Source of the DNA: JBCCGL01 sp039029275 | GTDB lineage: Bacteria > Pseudomonadota > Gammaproteobacteria > JBCCGL01 | Direction: 5' to 3' | DNA length: 64,000 nt | NCBI GenBank assembly: GCA_039029275.1 | Contig: JBCCGL010000002.1 | Span: forward strand, 318,024 to 382,023 | Shown: positions 17,196-26,885 of the stretch, in pieces | Layout of the letters: every line of letters starts with the position of its first letter | Numbering within the stretch: the first letter of the stretch is position 1 | The notes under the pieces: model-generated | What the model was told of the DNA's origin: nothing | The model's database searches: none | What the model saw: the letters and a program-made list of their open reading frames with translations, nothing else | Made by a program: the position numbers and the translations under genes

Positions 17196-20100
17196 ATGTT
17201 TTTTCAGAGCCAATTTGGTTGCCGACACTTAGTCGTACCAATTTTCGCGATCACCTCGTTCTTTATTAGCTCAAGTGCGCTCGCTCAATTTAACTTTGCG
17301 CAGTACAACGGAACGTTTTCCGTTCTGCCCGATTTTTCTTCCCTGACACCTGCAAGAACCGGTACGGCGACCGTTATTTCGACAGCCGCATCAAATAACA
17401 CTGATAATTTTGCGCTGGTTTTTACGCGATCGATAAATGTAACTGAAGCCGGGACCTATACGTTTCGCACGACGTCGGACGACGGATCAAAGCTCTACAT
17501 TGACGGCACCGTGGTTGTGGACAATGACGGCCTTCACGGCCCCACCACAGTCACGAATTCAACCTTTCTCGACGCGGGCTCGCACGAATTTCGTATTGAG
17601 TTTTTCGAGCGAGGTGGTGGAGAAGTTTTGACGGCGGAGTATAGCGCCAACGGCACCCGGTTTGATCCCTTACCCGCCACCGGTGACATTGTTAACCAAA
17701 GCGCTTCCAACGAGTTGTCGGCAACGCAGGGTCAGTGGGGGCCAGTCATCGCATGGCCGCATGTCGCCGCGAGTGCTGCAACCTTGCCCGATGGGCAAGT
17801 CATCACCTGGGCTTCGCGCGAGCTTCGCAGTTTTCCTCACAACAACAACGACAAACATACGCATTTCACCCTCTGGGACCCAAGTACAAACACCTTTGAT
17901 AGCAATGTCCATGGCGGTCACGACATGTTCTGCGCGCATGTCACGATGATGGAAGACGGCACATTGATGGCTAACGGCGGTAATGGCGGTGGGCAAAGTC
18001 CTGAGACGAGCTTGTTTGATTACCAGTCAAATCAATGGAATCAAATCGAGGATATGAATCGAGGTCGCTGGTACAACAGTTCGCTTGCTATGCCAGGTAA
18101 CGAAGTGTTTACGATGATTGGAAGCGGGGGCGGAGTTTATCCCGAAATCTGGGACGACTCCTCGGGTTGGCAGGAAAAAGGGGGGATAAATTTTTCAGGC
18201 CCCATCCTCAATTATTCAAATCACTACGAGCGCAATTGGTGGCCGCTGATTCATCTGGCACCCAACGGGAAAATTTTTCACTCCGGGCCAACACCCAAAA
18301 TGCACTGGATTGATCCTGCCGGTGCTGGCTCAATCGAGGAAACCGGAGATGAGTTCAGCGGTTGGTATCCGAAACACGGCACTACGGTGATGTATGACGA
18401 GGGCAAGATAATCACCGCCGGCGGTGCGATGGCAGGCGGGAATACGGCCAGTACCAACCGGGTGATGTTAATCGATCTCAATGGCCCAGCCCCGGTTATC
18501 CGCGAATCAACGCCGATGGCCAATGCGCGAAAATTTCAAAACGGCGTGATGCTGCCTAACGGACACGTGCTGGTTTTGGGAGGCAATACATCAGGGATCA
18601 AGTTCAACGATTCCGGAACGATCTACGCAGCCGAGATTTGGGATCCAGAAACTGAGCTGTGGACGGTAGGCGCTGAGAGTGCGGTTCCGCGAAATTATCA
18701 CTCCATTGGACTATTACTACCCGACGGCCGCGTGCTGTCGGCTGGCGGTGGTTTGTGTAACTGCGCGGCAGACCATCAAGACGGGCAGGTTTATTCGCCG
18801 CCTTATTTATTCAACGCGGATGGCTCGCTCGCAACCCGACCAGAAATTACAGGTGCACCTCAACGCATTGGCACGGGTACGTCATTTAACGTAACAGCGA
18901 CGCCGGGTTTACAGCATTTCAGCTTAATCAAACTGTCGGCAACAACCCATGGGCTGAACACTGACCTGCGATACTTGAGCGTCGACTTCACTGAAACCGG
19001 GCCGGGCAACTACTGGTTGGACGCACACGAGAACATTAACGTTTTGACCCCGGGGTACTGGATGCTGTTTGGATTAAACGAACAGGGAACACCCTCGGTT
19101 TCACGCGTCATTCAAGTCAGTTCAGAACTGTCCGACGTCGATCCAATCGGTATCAACCTCGCCACGAACAAAAATGTAGCCACGTCGTCTGATCTTTCCA
19201 GTCAGACCGTTGGGGCATTCGCCGTTGACGCAAATACCGGCACGCAATGGTCCAGCCAAAACTCGGATAACGAGTGGATCCAGGTGGACTTGGAGACGGT
19301 TTACAGTATCGAGCAGGTCAGGTTGAACTGGGATGCTTACGCAACGGACTATCGGATTGAGGTTTCTGAAGACGCGGTCAATTGGACGACTGTTGACAGT
19401 GTCAGCAATGGAAATGGGGAAATTGACAATCTCGACAATCTATCGGGCGTCGGGCGCTACGTGCGGATGTTTGGTACACAGCGCGGAACAAATGCCGGTT
19501 TTTCGATGTATGAGTTTGAAATTTACGGCAGCCTGTACGACTTCTCGGTCGAGAGCGAATCGACAGATCCGGTTCAAAGCGGCAACACGACGACGTTCAC
19601 TGCCAACACGTCGGGCGGCTTAGGCAACATCACCTACGTGTGGAATTTCGGTGATGGTTCCGCAGAAGTGACCGTCATCAACAATTCGAGCGTTTCGCAT
19701 ACATTCACTGCGCCCGGGCGGTACGTAGTGACTGTGATTGTCACCGATGCTGCGGGCAACCAGATTCAAACCACGTTTTATCAGGTTATTCATGCACCTC
19801 TCGACAACGGTGGACGCGATGTCTCATCCACTGTGATCGAATCCCAAGGGCGCGTTTGGAACGTGAACCCGGATAATCAATCTGTCAGCGTGTTCGATAA
19901 TGTCACGTACGCCAAATTGCGGGAGGTCGACCTCAGCGGGACGCCGAGAACACTGACACGCGCGAATAACGGCGACATTTGGGTTGCGCAACAAAATCCT
20001 GCACGAGTTGCAGTTATTGATGGCGCGGACTATTCGGTCAGCTACGTCGAGCTACCGCGTAACAGCAAGCCGTTCGGTATTATTTTTGACGCCGAGCGTA

Positions 20101-22799
20101 ATCGCGCGCTAGTGACAACGGAAGCAACAGGCGAAGTGCATGCTATCGACGGTTCGTCAGAGCTAGTGACGCAAACTGCGTTGGTTGGCGCGAACGCACG
20201 CCACTTGTCATGGAGTGAAAACCGCAGCGACGTGTACGTCTCTCGATTCATCTCACCGTTTGTACCAGGCGAGGAGGGCGGCAATCCGAATGTCAGTGGT
20301 GCGGGCGGCAAGGTTGTCGTGCTACGGGACAACAACCTGACGGTTCGCCGTACGATTACGCTGCAGCATAGTGATCGCCTGGATTCAGAGCACACTGGAC
20401 GCGGCATTCCCAACTACCTCGCCGGTGCTGTTGTCTCGCCCGACGCGCAAACCGCATGGGTCCCCTCCAAACAAGACAATATATTGCGAGGTGCGGCACG
20501 CGACGGCCAGGCGCTGACTCACGATCTCACCGTCAGGGCGGTTGCATCCGCGATCGAACTGGACACTCGAAGCGAGAACTTCAGCCGTCGAGTTGATATC
20601 GACAACGCGAGCATGGCCTCTGCCGCCACGTACGGCCCATATGGCAACTTTTTGTTCGTGACGCTGGAAGGTAACCGAACCGTATCGGTGATCGATGCGT
20701 GGGAAAACGATGAGTTGTTTCGGTTTGCCGTTGGCCGAGCGCCACAAGGCATCACCCTGTCAAACGATGGAGCGCGACTGTTCGTGCACAATTTTATGGA
20801 TAGAACAGTCAGCGTTCACGATATCAGCGACCTGCTCGATAACGGTGATTTGACAGCTCCGCAGATCGCAATCATGGACGCGGTTAATCAGGAATCGCTT
20901 TCGCCTGAAGTGTTCAGCGGCAAGCAGATGTTTTACGACGCGCACGACCCACGCTTGGCCAGCCAACGCTACATGAGCTGCGCCTCATGCCACAACGATG
21001 GCGCGCAAGACGGACGCACCTGGGATTTCACGCAGTTTGGCGAGGGCTTTCGCAACACCATTACATTGCAGGGGCATGGCGAAGGTCACGGGAAGCTGCA
21101 CTGGAGTGCAAACTTCGATGAGGTGCACGACTTTGAAGGACAAATCCGCGGCTTCGCCGGCGGCACCGGGTTGATGAGCGACGCCGCGTTCAACACCGGG
21201 ACGCGGTCTGATCCTCTGGGTGACCCAAAGGCTGGAATTAGCACTGATCTCGATGACCTCGCCGCTTACGTCACGTCGTTGATCGAGACGGGCGGTAGTC
21301 CCTTTGCGCAATCATCGGTGAGTAATGACTCACTCCTCGGCTTTGTCGTGTTTAATCAGCAGAATTGCGCGAACTGCCACAGTGGTGTCGAGTTCACTGA
21401 TAGTGATACGGATGTTAAACACAACGTAGGCACTGCAAACGGAGACAGCGGGTTGTATGCAGGCGTTGATACGCCGACCTTATTGGGATTGTGGTCAACG
21501 GGGCCTTATCTGCATGACGGCTCGCAGGCCACGATCGCGGGTGCAATCAATGCCCACAACGGTCACAGCATTGCAGAACCCGAACTGTCACAACTTGTCT
21601 CGTATCTCAATTTGCTCGGCGACGGCGTTTCTACGGCGAATGTTGCCTTGGGCGCAACGGCGACCCAGTCAAGTACTCTGTTTGACGCGCCTGCGTCAGT
21701 CGCGGTTGACGGGGTTACCGATGGAAACGGCAACATCACGCACACTGACTTTGATGTCGGTGCGTGGTGGCAAGTCGACCTGGGATCGGTGCAAGCAATC
21801 AGCGATGTTCTGATTTGGAATCGAACGGATTGCTGCTCTGAGCGTTTGGCCAATTTCGAGCTACTCGTGTCCGATGTGCCGTTTGTATCGACTGATCTCG
21901 ACGAGTCTCGGGCTCAAACCGGCGTGTTTAGTCACCACGTTGCGGACGCCGTTGGCGAAAGCGTGCGCATCGCAGTCAACCGAACGGGCCGCTATCTGCG
22001 CGTGCAACTGCGTGATCGAAACATATTGTCGCTCGCCGAAGTCGAAGTGTTCGGAAACGCAGAGAATGCGATTCTGGACTCCGATAGTGACGGCTTTCCG
22101 AACCAGATCGATGATTTTCCCAATGATCCGACGGAACATCGGGATAGTGATAGTGACGGCGTTGGCGACAACGCGGATGCCTTCCCCAATGATCCGACTG
22201 AGACCACTGACTCCGATTCTGACGGTGTGGGTGACAACGCTGATGCATTTCCCAGTGATCCGACCGAAACCACAGACTCCGATTCTGATGGTGTGGGCGA
22301 CATCGCTGACGCATTTCCAAACGATCCAAACGAAAATAGAGACTCCGACGGCGATGGCGTCGGTGATAACGCGGATGCCTTCCCCAATGACGCGAGCGAG
22401 ACTCATGATTCGGACGGAGACGGTATTGGTGACAATTCGGACTCAACGCCTAACGGTGAATCGGGCTCATCGTCAAGCACGTCATCAGGAGGTTCTACAT
22501 CGAGTAGTGGTTCATCAGGAGGTGATTCATCGGGCGGTGATTCATCAGGAGGCGGTAACTCGTCCACCAGCAGCAGTTCGAGCACTTCCAGCAGCACCAG
22601 TAGTTCAGGATCTGGACAAGGATCAAGTGGAGGAGGGGATGAATCGTCTTCGACAAGCTCGGGTGGGGGGTCACAAGACGACGAGAACAGTGGTGGCTCT
22701 GGCGGCGGCAGCACAACGCTCTTGTCCCTGATGCTGATGCTGGTTTTTCTTTTAATTCGTCGGCAAGGTCACTACAGGCATAAAGCAACTGACCGATAA
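17196..22799 (+). CDS. Giant exported copper-radical oxidase / di-heme peroxidase fusion with GlyGly-CTERM
   Basis: 1867 residues. Order: signal peptide (1-31, ending SSALA-Q); PA14 domain (about 32-155); galactose/glyoxal-oxidase Kelch and C-terminal domains (about 175-645) with the complete copper-radical set Cys246, Tyr293, Tyr501-His502 and His585; F5/8 discoidin (about 655-780); PKD (about 790-865); YVTN-like beta-propeller (about 870-1225); di-heme cytochrome c peroxidase-like domain (about 1235-1475) with CASCH (1262-1266) and CANCH (1391-1395); second discoidin (about 1480-1622); calcium-binding thrombospondin-type-3 repeats (1628-1757); Ser/Gly linker; GlyGly-CTERM (GGGSTT, hydrophobic LLSLMLMLVFLLI, basic RR). 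The oxidase would make aldehydes or acids plus H2O2 outside the cell, and the haem domain could consume the peroxide. Followed 36 bases later by a MauG-like gene. Substrate unknown; carbohydrate is suggested by PA14 and discoidin domains. Confidence 0.9.
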   Translation: MFFQSQFGCRHLVVPIFAITSFFISSSALAQFNFAQYNGTFSVLPDFSSLTPARTGTATVISTAASNNTDNFALVFTRSINVTEAGTYTFRTTSDDGSKLYIDGTVVVDNDGLHGPTTVTNSTFLDAGSHEFRIEFFERGGGEVLTAEYSANGTRFDPLPATGDIVNQSASNELSATQGQWGPVIAWPHVAASAATLPDGQVITWASRELRSFPHNNNDKHTHFTLWDPSTNTFDSNVHGGHDMFCAHVTMMEDGTLMANGGNGGGQSPETSLFDYQSNQWNQIEDMNRGRWYNSSLAMPGNEVFTMIGSGGGVYPEIWDDSSGWQEKGGINFSGPILNYSNHYERNWWPLIHLAPNGKIFHSGPTPKMHWIDPAGAGSIEETGDEFSGWYPKHGTTVMYDEGKIITAGGAMAGGNTASTNRVMLIDLNGPAPVIRESTPMANARKFQNGVMLPNGHVLVLGGNTSGIKFNDSGTIYAAEIWDPETELWTVGAESAVPRNYHSIGLLLPDGRVLSAGGGLCNCAADHQDGQVYSPPYLFNADGSLATRPEITGAPQRIGTGTSFNVTATPGLQHFSLIKLSATTHGLNTDLRYLSVDFTETGPGNYWLDAHENINVLTPGYWMLFGLNEQGTPSVSRVIQVSSELSDVDPIGINLATNKNVATSSDLSSQTVGAFAVDANTGTQWSSQNSDNEWIQVDLETVYSIEQVRLNWDAYATDYRIEVSEDAVNWTTVDSVSNGNGEIDNLDNLSGVGRYVRMFGTQRGTNAGFSMYEFEIYGSLYDFSVESESTDPVQSGNTTTFTANTSGGLGNITYVWNFGDGSAEVTVINNSSVSHTFTAPGRYVVTVIVTDAAGNQIQTTFYQVIHAPLDNGGRDVSSTVIESQGRVWNVNPDNQSVSVFDNVTYAKLREVDLSGTPRTLTRANNGDIWVAQQNPARVAVIDGADYSVSYVELPRNSKPFGIIFDAERNRALVTTEATGEVHAIDGSSELVTQTALVGANARHLSWSENRSDVYVSRFISPFVPGEEGGNPNVSGAGGKVVVLRDNNLTVRRTITLQHSDRLDSEHTGRGIPNYLAGAVVSPDAQTAWVPSKQDNILRGAARDGQALTHDLTVRAVASAIELDTRSENFSRRVDIDNASMASAATYGPYGNFLFVTLEGNRTVSVIDAWENDELFRFAVGRAPQGITLSNDGARLFVHNFMDRTVSVHDISDLLDNGDLTAPQIAIMDAVNQESLSPEVFSGKQMFYDAHDPRLASQRYMSCASCHNDGAQDGRTWDFTQFGEGFRNTITLQGHGEGHGKLHWSANFDEVHDFEGQIRGFAGGTGLMSDAAFNTGTRSDPLGDPKAGISTDLDDLAAYVTSLIETGGSPFAQSSVSNDSLLGFVVFNQQNCANCHSGVEFTDSDTDVKHNVGTANGDSGLYAGVDTPTLLGLWSTGPYLHDGSQATIAGAINAHNGHSIAEPELSQLVSYLNLLGDGVSTANVALGATATQSSTLFDAPASVAVDGVTDGNGNITHTDFDVGAWWQVDLGSVQAISDVLIWNRTDCCSERLANFELLVSDVPFVSTDLDESRAQTGVFSHHVADAVGESVRIAVNRTGRYLRVQLRDRNILSLAEVEVFGNAENAILDSDSDGFPNQIDDFPNDPTEHRDSDSDGVGDNADAFPNDPTETTDSDSDGVGDNADAFPSDPTETTDSDSDGVGDIADAFPNDPNENRDSDGDGVGDNADAFPNDASETHDSDGDGIGDNSDSTPNGESGSSSSTSSGGSTSSSGSSGGDSSGGDSSGGGNSSTSSSSSTSSSTSSSGSGQGSSGGGDESSSTSSGGGSQDDENSGGSGGGSTTLLSLMLMLVFLLIRRQGHYRHKATDR
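22077..22466 (+). repeat. 66-bp coding tandem repeat (thrombospondin type 3-like)
   Basis: Six successive 22-codon units, the last slightly short, each like DSDSDGVGDNADAFPND plus a DPTE tail. The alternating Asp positions are those that bind Ca2+ in thrombospondin type 3 repeats. The DNA units are similar enough to slip, so the copy number may vary between strains. It is followed by a Ser/Gly-rich low-complexity linker (to about 22700). Confidence 0.9.
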
Positions 22800-22835
22800 T
22801 CGATCAAGTATTCGTACTTTTTCGACTTCGCTAAA

Positions 22836-24449
22836 GTGAACATTATTCGAATGGCCCGAGTCGGGCTTCGCGCAGGAACAATCATGTTTCTGATTTATTG
22901 GGGTGTATCAACCTCGATCGCGAACGAATCATTCACATTTGAGAGCGAGCGCGGTGTTTATAAGGTTGTGCTGACGAGTCAGACCGATACCGTTCCAATT
23001 GCTGAGTTGCACAACTGGGAACTTGAAGTTTCGACCCCGCAAGGTACCCGCTTTTTTCCCAATCAACTGGTCATCGAAGGTGGCATGCCGGGTCACGGTC
23101 ATGGATTTCCGGTTGAACCGCAAATCACGCAGTACCTCGAATCCAACAAATTTCTGGTTGAAGGGGTGCTCTTCAATATGGCAGGTGAGTGGCAACTGCG
23201 CGTTGGTATCGACGGCCCCTGGGGTTGGGATACGGCCACTGTGACACTTAATATTGCTCCGCAGACGAGCCAAAAGTCAGCGCAAGAATGGTCTGACTCT
23301 GAGCTTGCGCAGTTAAAAAACCTCAGCTGGAAAAACGCGGGTCCCGTGCCTGATGATCCGTCAAACAGATTTGGAGAAAACACATCGGCTATCGAATTGG
23401 GTCGAGCACTTTTTTTTGATCCCAAATTGAGTCGCGATAAGCGCGTGAGTTGCGCCTCTTGCCACCAACCCGAAAAAGCCTTTGGTGATGGACTGAACAA
23501 GTCATTTGGCAGCAGGGAAACCCAACGCCATGCGCCGAGCCTGCTTGGCGTTGCGCGCCATCGCTGGTTTTACTGGGATGGGCGCCGTGACAGTCTTTGG
23601 GCGCAGGCAGTGACCCCGATCGAAACATCGGGCGAAATGGACAACAACCGGATGGATGCCGTCAGGTATTTCCTGTCTGAACCCACCTACCTTTCCAGCT
23701 ATCAAAAACTCGTCGGTGTTGCGCCCGACTTAAGCGATGAAAAACGATTTCCCACAGGTGCGGGCCCCTACGCGAATCGGTCCGGTAAATCCAAGTGGGA
23801 GAAGATGTCACGTGCGGACAGGCACAGTGTTAACGCCGTTTTTATCGTCATCGGTAAAGTTTTGGCCGCGTTTGAGTCGACGCTCGATTTTCAAGAGTCA
23901 CGGTTTGATCGCTACGTCAATCAGCTGGCCGAATCCGGCCAGCGCGGCCAGCATGCGCAAATTTCAGAGAGCGAAAAACGGGGTATCAGGCTTTTCCTTA
24001 ATCAGGAGAAAACTCAATGCCTTCGCTGCCACAATGGGCCATTGTTCAGTAATAAAGGATTTCACAATATTGGTACTGGCGTTTTTCAGGGGGCTGGTCT
24101 CGACTTCGGCCGATTTTATGGTCTTCAATCTGCTCGACTGGATACGTTTAATTGTGAGGGTCGCTACAGCGATGCGTCGCCCGATCAATGCACGGCTCTT
24201 CGGTTTTCCCTTAAAAAAGAAATTCCGGCATTTATGCAAGGCGCGTTTAAAGTGCCTACTCTGCGCAACGTGTCCCACTCGGCGCCATTTTTTCACGACG
24301 GTCGATTTGCTTCACTCAGAGAGGTCGTCGAACACTACCGACAACCGCCGGGACAAAACAGTGAGCTGCAATCACTCGATTTAACCGATCAAGATGTCAG
24401 CGATCTTATTGCGTTTTTAAATTTACTGTCAGACGTTACCGAGCATTGA
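22836..24449 (+). CDS. YtkA-like/MauG-family di-heme fusion protein
   Basis: 537 residues, GTG start, signal-like N terminus (RAGTIMFLIYWGVSTSIAN). Residues about 32-142 are a YtkA/FixH-type beta domain with a Met/His motif MPGHGHGFPVEP (84-95). Residues about 155-535 are a MauG/cytochrome c peroxidase-type di-heme domain: haem sites CASCH (206-210) and CLRCH (395-399), WDGRRDSLWAQA and the late FHDGRFASLREVVEHY. Family members reduce peroxide or use high-valent iron to modify a partner protein. It starts 36 bases after the giant oxidase, so the two are probably co-transcribed. Its two halves occur as separate genes at 36991-39137. Confidence 0.9.
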   Translation: MNIIRMARVGLRAGTIMFLIYWGVSTSIANESFTFESERGVYKVVLTSQTDTVPIAELHNWELEVSTPQGTRFFPNQLVIEGGMPGHGHGFPVEPQITQYLESNKFLVEGVLFNMAGEWQLRVGIDGPWGWDTATVTLNIAPQTSQKSAQEWSDSELAQLKNLSWKNAGPVPDDPSNRFGENTSAIELGRALFFDPKLSRDKRVSCASCHQPEKAFGDGLNKSFGSRETQRHAPSLLGVARHRWFYWDGRRDSLWAQAVTPIETSGEMDNNRMDAVRYFLSEPTYLSSYQKLVGVAPDLSDEKRFPTGAGPYANRSGKSKWEKMSRADRHSVNAVFIVIGKVLAAFESTLDFQESRFDRYVNQLAESGQRGQHAQISESEKRGIRLFLNQEKTQCLRCHNGPLFSNKGFHNIGTGVFQGAGLDFGRFYGLQSARLDTFNCEGRYSDASPDQCTALRFSLKKEIPAFMQGAFKVPTLRNVSHSAPFFHDGRFASLREVVEHYRQPPGQNSELQSLDLTDQDVSDLIAFLNLLSDVTEH

Positions 24450-24581
24450 ATTGCATAAACATAGAACGATCCGGTTAGGATAAGTTTTTGCACTCGCGCT
24501 ATACTTCGCGCCTTCTCTCGTCAATAGCTGTATTTTCAGCTTGACCGCCACAAATAACCGCAACACTCACGGAGAAAAATC

Positions 24582-26864
24582 ATGAGCGACGAGTTGCAGC
24601 ACGATGCGCTCGAGTACCACCGATACCCTAGAGCCGGGAAGCTTGACGTCAAACCCACCAAAAAAATGGTCAATCAGCGGGATTTGTCTTTGGCGTATTC
24701 TCCAGGTGTCGCCGCAGCCTCAACCGAAATTGCCGCCAATCCTTCTGCGGCGGCTGAACTCACAATCCGCAGCAATTTGGTCGGTGTGGTGACCAATGGC
24801 ACGGCTGTTCTCGGTCTTGGATCAATTGGGCCACTCGCGGCTAAACCCGTAATGGAAGGTAAAGCGGCGTTGTTTAAAAAATTTGCTGACATCAATGTCT
24901 TTGACATTGAATTAAACGCGAGCAGCGTCGACGAAGTGGTCAATATTGTCGCAGCGATGGAGCCCACATTTGGAGGGATCAATCTTGAAGACATAAAAGC
25001 GCCGGAGTGTTTTGAGATCGAAGAAAAACTCCGCGAGAAAATGAATATCCCGGTCTTCCACGACGACCAACACGGAACAGCAATTTGTGTTGCTGCTGCC
25101 GTTTTGAATGGACTGCGACTATCCGAAAAAAATATCGAAGACATAAAACTGGTGTGCACAGGAGCCGGTGCAGCAGCGATCGCGTGTTTGAACCTGTTGG
25201 TGAGCATGGGTCTTAATCGCGATCACGTTCGAGTGCTTGATCGAAAAGGCGTCGTTCATTCCGGACGCGACAATTTGGATAAATACAAAGCGCTTTATGC
25301 GATCGATACGGTGGACCGCACACTTGACGATGCCATAGACGGGGCCGACATCTTTTTGGGATTGTCGGGGCCGAAAACGCTGTCGCAGGATCAGGTCGCG
25401 CGAATGGGTGAAAAACCGATGGTCCTTGCACTGGCTAATCCTGAGCCTGAAATTCTTCCCGAACTCGTAAAAGAAGTGCGGCCTGAAGCGCTGATCGCGA
25501 CCGGGCGCAGCGATTATCCGAATCAGGTCAACAACGTTTTGTGTTTTCCGTTTATGTTTCGCGGTGCGCTGGACGTCGGCGCTACTGAAATCAACGACGC
25601 GATGAAGATTGCCTGCGTCGAGGCCATCGCGGATCTGGCGAAGAAAGAAGCTTCCGAAGTCGTGTCAGCCGCGTATGGCGGTAAGCCGTTTCAGTTCGGG
25701 CCCGAATATTTGATTCCGACACCGTTCGATCCAAGACTCATGATCGACATTCCGCCTCGAATTGCAAAAGCCGCTATGGACAGTGGCGTAGCCACTCGCC
25801 CGATCGAAGATTTTGGTCAATATCATCGTCAGCTGCGCGAATTTGTTTTCCGCTCGGGCCTGGTAATGAAGCCGGTTTTTGAACGCGCGATAGCAACACC
25901 CAAACGAATCGTGTTTGCAGAAGGCGAATCGGAACGCGTTCTTAGCGCTGCTCAGGTATTAATTGATGACGATATTTGTCGCCCGATATTAATTGGCCGG
26001 CCCGATGTAATGCGGGAAAAAATTGCCGACTTCGGGTTGCGCTATGACCTCGAAAGTGATGTCGACGTAATCGACCCCAATAACAATCCCGCGTGCGACG
26101 CGACGGCGATGGAATACCATCGTTTAATGGGGCGAAGCGGTGTGTCCCCGGCATTTGCGGATTCTGTGGTTCGCGGCAGCAGCACGGTGCTCGCGGCATT
26201 GCAGGTGATAATGGGGCAGGCAGACGCTGTCATTTGTGGCGTGCAGGGCGCGTACCCCCAGCATCTTGCTCATATAAAACAGGTACTGGGCGTCGCAGAG
26301 AATGTCTCCAGCCCTAAAGCTGTCACGCTGCTGATTCTTCCCAGCGGAAGCTTTTTCCTGACTGACACCCACGCTACAGTCGACCCTGAAATCGACGACA
26401 TCACGCAATCGGCGGTAATGGCAAGCCAGTTGGTTAAACGCTTTGGGATGGTGCCAAAAGTAGCGCTTCTGTCGCATTCAAATTTCGGTAGCCGTGACAA
26501 TCAGTTTTCACAAAAAATGCGTGAGGCGCGTAAGCGACTCTTCGCTTTATACCCCGATTTAGCCGTCGAAGGGGAAATGCACGGCGATGCCGCGCTGCTT
26601 GATGCGATTCGCGATCGTGTGTTTCCGGAGTCGAGATTTAACGGCGCTGCAAACGTGCTTGTTATGCCGTCATTGGATGCTGCAAATATCAGCTACAACC
26701 TGATCAAGATTTTGGGTGACGCGGTTCCTATTGGCCCAATGCTGGTTGGTTTAAATCATCCCGGTCATGTTTTGACGGACTCCGTTACCGTTCGCGGAAT
26801 CGTGAACATGACCGCTGTAGCCGTGGTTGATGCGATTGAGAGGGAGACTGACTCCGCCGCCTAG
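24582..26864 (+). CDS. maeB: NADP-dependent malic enzyme, MaeB type with PTA-like domain
   Basis: 760 residues in two parts. The malic enzyme (about 1-430) shows AYSPGVAAAS, the divalent-metal and substrate region GGINLEDIKAPECFEIEEKL, VFHDDQHGTA, and the nucleotide loop CTGAGAAAIA. A phosphotransacetylase-like domain (about 440-755: RIVFAEGESERVLSAAQVL, SNFGSRDN, MPSLDAANISYNL) follows; in this class it regulates the enzyme rather than making acetyl phosphate. It converts malate to pyruvate with NADPH. A GGAG lies eight bases before ATG. It converges on the pyruvate dehydrogenase operon. Confidence 0.95.
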   Translation: MSDELQHDALEYHRYPRAGKLDVKPTKKMVNQRDLSLAYSPGVAAASTEIAANPSAAAELTIRSNLVGVVTNGTAVLGLGSIGPLAAKPVMEGKAALFKKFADINVFDIELNASSVDEVVNIVAAMEPTFGGINLEDIKAPECFEIEEKLREKMNIPVFHDDQHGTAICVAAAVLNGLRLSEKNIEDIKLVCTGAGAAAIACLNLLVSMGLNRDHVRVLDRKGVVHSGRDNLDKYKALYAIDTVDRTLDDAIDGADIFLGLSGPKTLSQDQVARMGEKPMVLALANPEPEILPELVKEVRPEALIATGRSDYPNQVNNVLCFPFMFRGALDVGATEINDAMKIACVEAIADLAKKEASEVVSAAYGGKPFQFGPEYLIPTPFDPRLMIDIPPRIAKAAMDSGVATRPIEDFGQYHRQLREFVFRSGLVMKPVFERAIATPKRIVFAEGESERVLSAAQVLIDDDICRPILIGRPDVMREKIADFGLRYDLESDVDVIDPNNNPACDATAMEYHRLMGRSGVSPAFADSVVRGSSTVLAALQVIMGQADAVICGVQGAYPQHLAHIKQVLGVAENVSSPKAVTLLILPSGSFFLTDTHATVDPEIDDITQSAVMASQLVKRFGMVPKVALLSHSNFGSRDNQFSQKMREARKRLFALYPDLAVEGEMHGDAALLDAIRDRVFPESRFNGAANVLVMPSLDAANISYNLIKILGDAVPIGPMLVGLNHPGHVLTDSVTVRGIVNMTAVAVVDAIERETDSAA

Positions 26865-26871
26865 CGGAGTC
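26850..26871. terminator. Hairpin between convergent maeB and lpd
   Basis: GACTCCGC (26850-26857) pairs perfectly with GCGGAGTC (26864-26871) across a six-base loop that contains the maeB stop codon. It lies between two converging genes with only 21 bases between their stops. There is no T-run on either side, so it may act as a transcript-end-stabilising hairpin rather than a full intrinsic terminator. Confidence 0.4.
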
Positions 26872-26885
26872 AAAGTTGATCTGCG

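Noticed and set aside
22403..22788. Pro/Leu-rich minus-strand frames opposite the Ser/Gly linker
   Set aside because: They are the complement of the low-complexity Ser/Gly codons of the giant gene, not a separate protein.
24480..24510. Sigma-70 promoter with TTGCAC and TATACT before maeB
   Set aside because: The two elements are only six bases apart, too close to be a working pair, and no better -35 was seen.
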